A stretch of 7,966 nucleotides of DNA from Burkholderiaceae bacterium. Lineage in GTDB: Bacteria; Pseudomonadota; Gammaproteobacteria; Burkholderiales; Burkholderiaceae. Both the position numbers and the translations under genes were made by a program. This document shows, piece by piece, positions 5,929-7,966 of this stretch. Where the stretch lies: assembly GCA_947470165.1 (NCBI GenBank), contig CANISN010000069.1:1-7966 (forward strand), in the 5' to 3' direction. Position 1 is the first letter of the stretch. Each line of letters begins with the position of its first letter. The notes under the pieces were generated by a model. That model was given only the letters and a program-made list of their open reading frames with translations, was not told the origin of the DNA and did not search any database.

Positions 5929-5972
5929 ACATTCACCCACAAGTTATTAGGATGAACGTAGTATTGCGACTT

Positions 5973-5996
5973 AAAAGCTCATAGATTGAGCCTTTA
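5973..5996 (-). promoter_or_regulatory. hairpin in the leader of the DUF4407 operon
   Basis: GCTCA (5991-5987 arm on the minus strand) pairs with TGAGC (5981-5977) around a 5-base loop. It extends by AAA/TTT with one bulged G and is followed by TTTT on the minus strand. It lies between the candidate promoter and the start codon and could be a weak attenuator or only an mRNA stabilising stem. The stem is short. Confidence 0.3.
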
Positions 5997-6032
5997 AAAA
6001 TTAGGACGAATAATACCCATTAAAACAATGTA

Positions 6033-6052
6033 TACTGTACATATATACAGTA
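6033..6052. promoter_or_regulatory. LexA (SOS) box
   Basis: The site reads TACTGT-ACATATAT-ACAGTA, that is CTG-N10-CAG with an AT-rich centre, and differs from the E. coli consensus at one central base. Symmetry extends outward to perfect 8-base arms (ATACTGTA 6032-6039, TACAGTAT 6046-6053). The only gene it can serve is the minus-strand DUF4407 operon, since no gene starts rightwards before the terminator at 6129-6153. LexA is the established binder of such sites in beta- and gammaproteobacteria. That this site is bound here is inferred. Confidence 0.88.
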
Positions 6053-6069
6053 TCACACCGTCATTTCAA
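6042..6069 (-). promoter_or_regulatory. candidate SOS-controlled promoter of the DUF4407 operon
   Basis: On the minus strand TTGAAA (6069-6064, 5/6 match) is followed after 16 bases by TATATA (6047-6042, 4/6 match), with an alternative TATATG two bases further on. The -10 region lies inside the LexA box, the usual arrangement at SOS promoters, so bound LexA would exclude RNA polymerase. The leader would be about 105 bases long. Confidence 0.5.
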
Positions 6070-6128
6070 AGGCAACTTTTGCTTAACTCTTCTTTATCGC
6101 TATCTTTTCATCTGCCTAGGCAAATAAA

Positions 6129-6153
6129 AAAGCCCCGAAAAACTCGGGGCTTT
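6129..6153 (-). terminator. intrinsic terminator of the TctC gene
   Basis: A perfect 10-base-pair stem, AAAGCCCCGA (6129-6138) with TCGGGGCTTT (6144-6153), encloses a 5-base loop. A T-rich tract follows on the minus strand. It lies 15 bases after the TctC stop codon. It insulates the SOS-boxed operon from the catabolic genes upstream and can also work in the plus direction. Confidence 0.9.
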
Positions 6154-6167
6154 AAAATTCTCATCAT

Positions 6168-7145
6168 TTAGTTCTGTTCTATTTTGGCGCTCTTCACAAT
6201 AGCACCAAACTTTTTGCTCTCACTATTGGAGAATGCCAAAAATTCAGCTATGGTCATATTGCCTGGCTGTGCGCCCTGCTTTTCAAGGACCTCTTTCACT
6301 TCAGGCATCTTAAGTACATCAACAATATCTTTTTGAATCTTTTGGCTAATGGCATTGGGCGTACCACTTGGTACATAAACTCCAAACCATTGAGTTAAAT
6401 CAAAATTCTGTAGCGTTGGTGTTTTAGCTAGCGGTGGAATATTCGGTGCAGCAATCGATGGTGTTTTAGAGGAGAGTCCAAGTGCTTTTAAGGCTCCTGA
6501 CTGAATATGCGGTAGGACAGTTGGCAGTCCTGCGAAGCCGACATCTACATGGCCAGCAAGTAAATCGGATACCGAAGGAGCAACACCCTTATAAGGAACG
6601 TGAACCAATTTAATATTGGCCTGCTCCTCTAACATCACGGCAGCTAAGTGCTGCGGAGTGCCAGGACCAGATGATGCATAAGTGACGGTACTGGGATTTT
6701 TCTTCGCATAGGCAATGAGCTCAGCAACGCTCGAATAGGGTTTAGAAGGATTGGCAACCAACACAAATGGCAGCTTCACAAGCAAGGTCACCGGCTTTAA
6801 GTCAGTATCCGGGTTGTAAGACATCTTTTGCATGAAATGTTGATTAATCACGACTTCCGCTGTTGCAGACATCAAAATCGTTAAGCCATCAGATGCAGAT
6901 TTAGCCACATAGTTGGCACCAATAGTGCCACTACCGCCTGCTTTATTTTCAACTACTACGGGTTGCTTCCAAATATCGGCCAGTTTCAAACTGACGAGGC
7001 GAGCTACAGGGTCTACACCACCACCAGGTGCATAAGGAACAATTACCTTGACTGGACGATCTGGCCAAGACTGTGCCACCACCAAACCAGATAGAGTGAG
7101 TAATAGTAAAGAAATCAAGCTGACGATGAAATTTTGTGGGCGCAT
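6168..7145 (-). CDS. Bug/TctC-family periplasmic solute-binding protein
   Basis: The 325-residue protein is a full-length member of the tripartite tricarboxylate receptor family that is greatly expanded in Burkholderiales. It has a signal peptide (hydrophobic residues 6-24, likely cut after VVA), then WPDRPVKVIVPYAPGGGVDPVAR, which holds the family's P-G-G-x-x-D ligand loop. Further signatures are VVENKAGGSGTIGA, VTYASSGPGTPQHLA, LVHVPYKGVAPSVSDLLAGHVDVGF and a C-terminal helical part. Such receptors bind carboxylates in the periplasm; many lack their own TctAB permease, and none is visible here. Two starts are possible: TTG at 7157 or ATG at 7145. Neither has a clear ribosome binding site, and ATG gives the cleaner signal peptide. 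It follows the enolase-superfamily gene by 41 bases, so its ligand may be that enzyme's substrate. Confidence 0.93.
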   Translation of the reverse strand: MRPQNFIVSLISLLLLTLSGLVVAQSWPDRPVKVIVPYAPGGGVDPVARLVSLKLADIWKQPVVVENKAGGSGTIGANYVAKSASDGLTILMSATAEVVINQHFMQKMSYNPDTDLKPVTLLVKLPFVLVANPSKPYSSVAELIAYAKKNPSTVTYASSGPGTPQHLAAVMLEEQANIKLVHVPYKGVAPSVSDLLAGHVDVGFAGLPTVLPHIQSGALKALGLSSKTPSIAAPNIPPLAKTPTLQNFDLTQWFGVYVPSGTPNAISQKIQKDIVDVLKMPEVKEVLEKQGAQPGNMTIAEFLAFSNSESKKFGAIVKSAKIEQN

Positions 7146-7186
7146 ATTTTTAAGCAAGAATGAGTCGGTTAGTAAATCATGAATTT

Positions 7187-7966
7187 TCAGTGTATTAGAA
7201 AATGAGCTAGCACATCAAAATCTGGCTCAATTCCAATGCCTGGGGCATCGGATAGGCTAACACTACCATCAGCAATGTTGGCCAATGGAGTCGATACCAA
7301 AGATCTCAAAGGATTAGGGTTTGAGTCAATCTCGAGCATTCCGCTTGATGAAGATGCCGCCAAGAGGTGCGCCGAAGCCATGAGCCCAATACCGCCACCA
7401 AGATAGTGCGGACAATATTCAATGCCATGTTGATTAAGGCTATGAATAATGGGCAGACAACCTGAAATTCCACCCCATTTAGCAATGTCAGGCTGGATGA
7501 CGTCAAATACCTTTGATGCAATAGCCTCTTTAAAAGCATGTTCACTGCCCATATTTTCGCCAGCAGCTAACCTTACAGTACAAGTTCTAGAGAGCTCTTG
7601 CCAATGGGTAATGGAATTGTCCGCTCTGATTGGCTCTTCAATCCAACTTAAATCGAACTCTTCGATCGATTGAATATTTTTGATGGCAGTTGGCAAATCC
7701 CACGCTTGATTGGCATCAACCATGAGTTGATGACTTGGAATCAATTTTCGAATGTTGCGTAGATTTTCAATATCTGCCTTTTCACTAAAACCGATCTTGA
7801 GCTTAAAGGCGGTAAAACCCTCTTTTAACAAGCCTTCAATTGCTCTCTCTGGTTTATCCGGATTAATACCACTAGCGTAGGTCTTGATCAGTGGATCTGT
7901 GCCACCTAGGCAGCGCCAAAGAGGTAGCTTTGATTTTTTAGCAAATAAGTCCCAGGCTGCAAGATC
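7187..7966 (-). CDS. mandelate racemase/muconate lactonizing family enzyme, MR subgroup (partial)
   Basis: The frame is open from the right edge to TGA at 7189-7187 and shows 260 codons, the C-terminal two thirds of a roughly 370-390-residue enzyme. The visible part begins DLAAWDLFAKKSKLPLWRCLGG, the end of the capping domain, then enters the barrel. Catalytic residues fall at the right spacing for the mandelate racemase subgroup: KLK (K55, K57, counted from the edge), metal ligands D84 (VDANQAW), E110 (WIEEP) and E137 (AGENM), and the Asp-His dyad D160 (QPDIAKWGG) and H187 (CPHYLGGG). Known members are racemases or dehydratases of hydroxy or sugar acids that act through an enediolate held by magnesium. 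The substrate cannot be read. An internal TTG at 7831 is an ordinary leucine codon, not the start. It is probably co-transcribed with the TctC gene. Confidence 0.92.
   Translation of the reverse strand, partial: DLAAWDLFAKKSKLPLWRCLGGTDPLIKTYASGINPDKPERAIEGLLKEGFTAFKLKIGFSEKADIENLRNIRKLIPSHQLMVDANQAWDLPTAIKNIQSIEEFDLSWIEEPIRADNSITHWQELSRTCTVRLAAGENMGSEHAFKEAIASKVFDVIQPDIAKWGGISGCLPIIHSLNQHGIEYCPHYLGGGIGLMASAHLLAASSSSGMLEIDSNPNPLRSLVSTPLANIADGSVSLSDAPGIGIEPDFDVLAHFLIH

Noticed and set aside
5929..5940. GTG start for the DUF4407 gene at 5940
   Set aside because: No ribosome binding site precedes it; GGGTGA within this stretch instead serves the ATG at 5928.
6000..6027. Short leader peptide (MGIIRPNF) upstream of the DUF4407 gene, as in attenuation
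   Set aside because: Eight codons without a ribosome binding site and without a run of any regulatory amino acid.
2599..6069. Prophage or bacteriocin lysis cassette controlled by LexA
   Set aside because: No holin, endolysin, integrase, repressor or structural phage gene is present, and the products are large membrane and lipoproteins unlike lysis proteins.

Overview
The window looks like chromosomal DNA of a free-living betaproteobacterium, most likely a low-GC Burkholderiaceae of the Polynucleobacter type. This is inferred from a Bug/TctC periplasmic receptor next to an acid-sugar-type enolase-superfamily enzyme, compact operons, moderate GC and an E. coli-type LexA box. No database search was possible. 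There are no tRNA or rRNA genes, CRISPR arrays, transposases or phage structural genes.

Layout. (1) Positions 1-603, minus strand: a short structured leader RNA with its own promoter (about 637-602) and an intrinsic terminator (494-473), then a 77-residue protein of unknown function (426-193), then the first 27 codons of a Tat-exported protein cut by the window edge. The leader has a four-helix layout and conserved-looking blocks that recall the SAM-I/SAM-IV riboswitch clan. (2) Positions 604-1969, plus strand: a candidate promoter, a roughly 200-base structured 5' leader, and a three-gene operon made of a 57-residue small protein (906-1079), a bactofilin (1097-1525) and an unknown acidic protein (1571-1969). 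(3) 2519-1989, minus strand: a Mesh1-type (p)ppGpp hydrolase with an almost leaderless promoter overlapped by a perfect dyad. (4) 5928-2599, minus strand: a three-gene operon of a DUF4407 inner-membrane protein, a tyrosine/proline-rich lipoprotein and an LPP20-like lipoprotein, preceded by a near-consensus LexA/SOS box (6033-6052) lying on its candidate promoter. (5) 7966-6168, minus strand: the 3' part of a mandelate-racemase-subgroup enzyme and a TctC receptor, closed by a strong terminator (6153-6129).

The most interesting unit is the SOS-boxed envelope operon. One protein is predicted to span the inner membrane with a large periplasmic domain, and two are predicted lipoproteins. The first two genes overlap by 4 bases and no clear terminator follows the third, so an SOS-induced transcript could run on into the ppGpp hydrolase. 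A DNA-damage-inducible envelope complex is a reasonable hypothesis, but no gene here has a demonstrated function. The second point of interest is the riboswitch-like RNA at 603-473. The third is the bactofilin operon, with its long folded leader and its small first gene.
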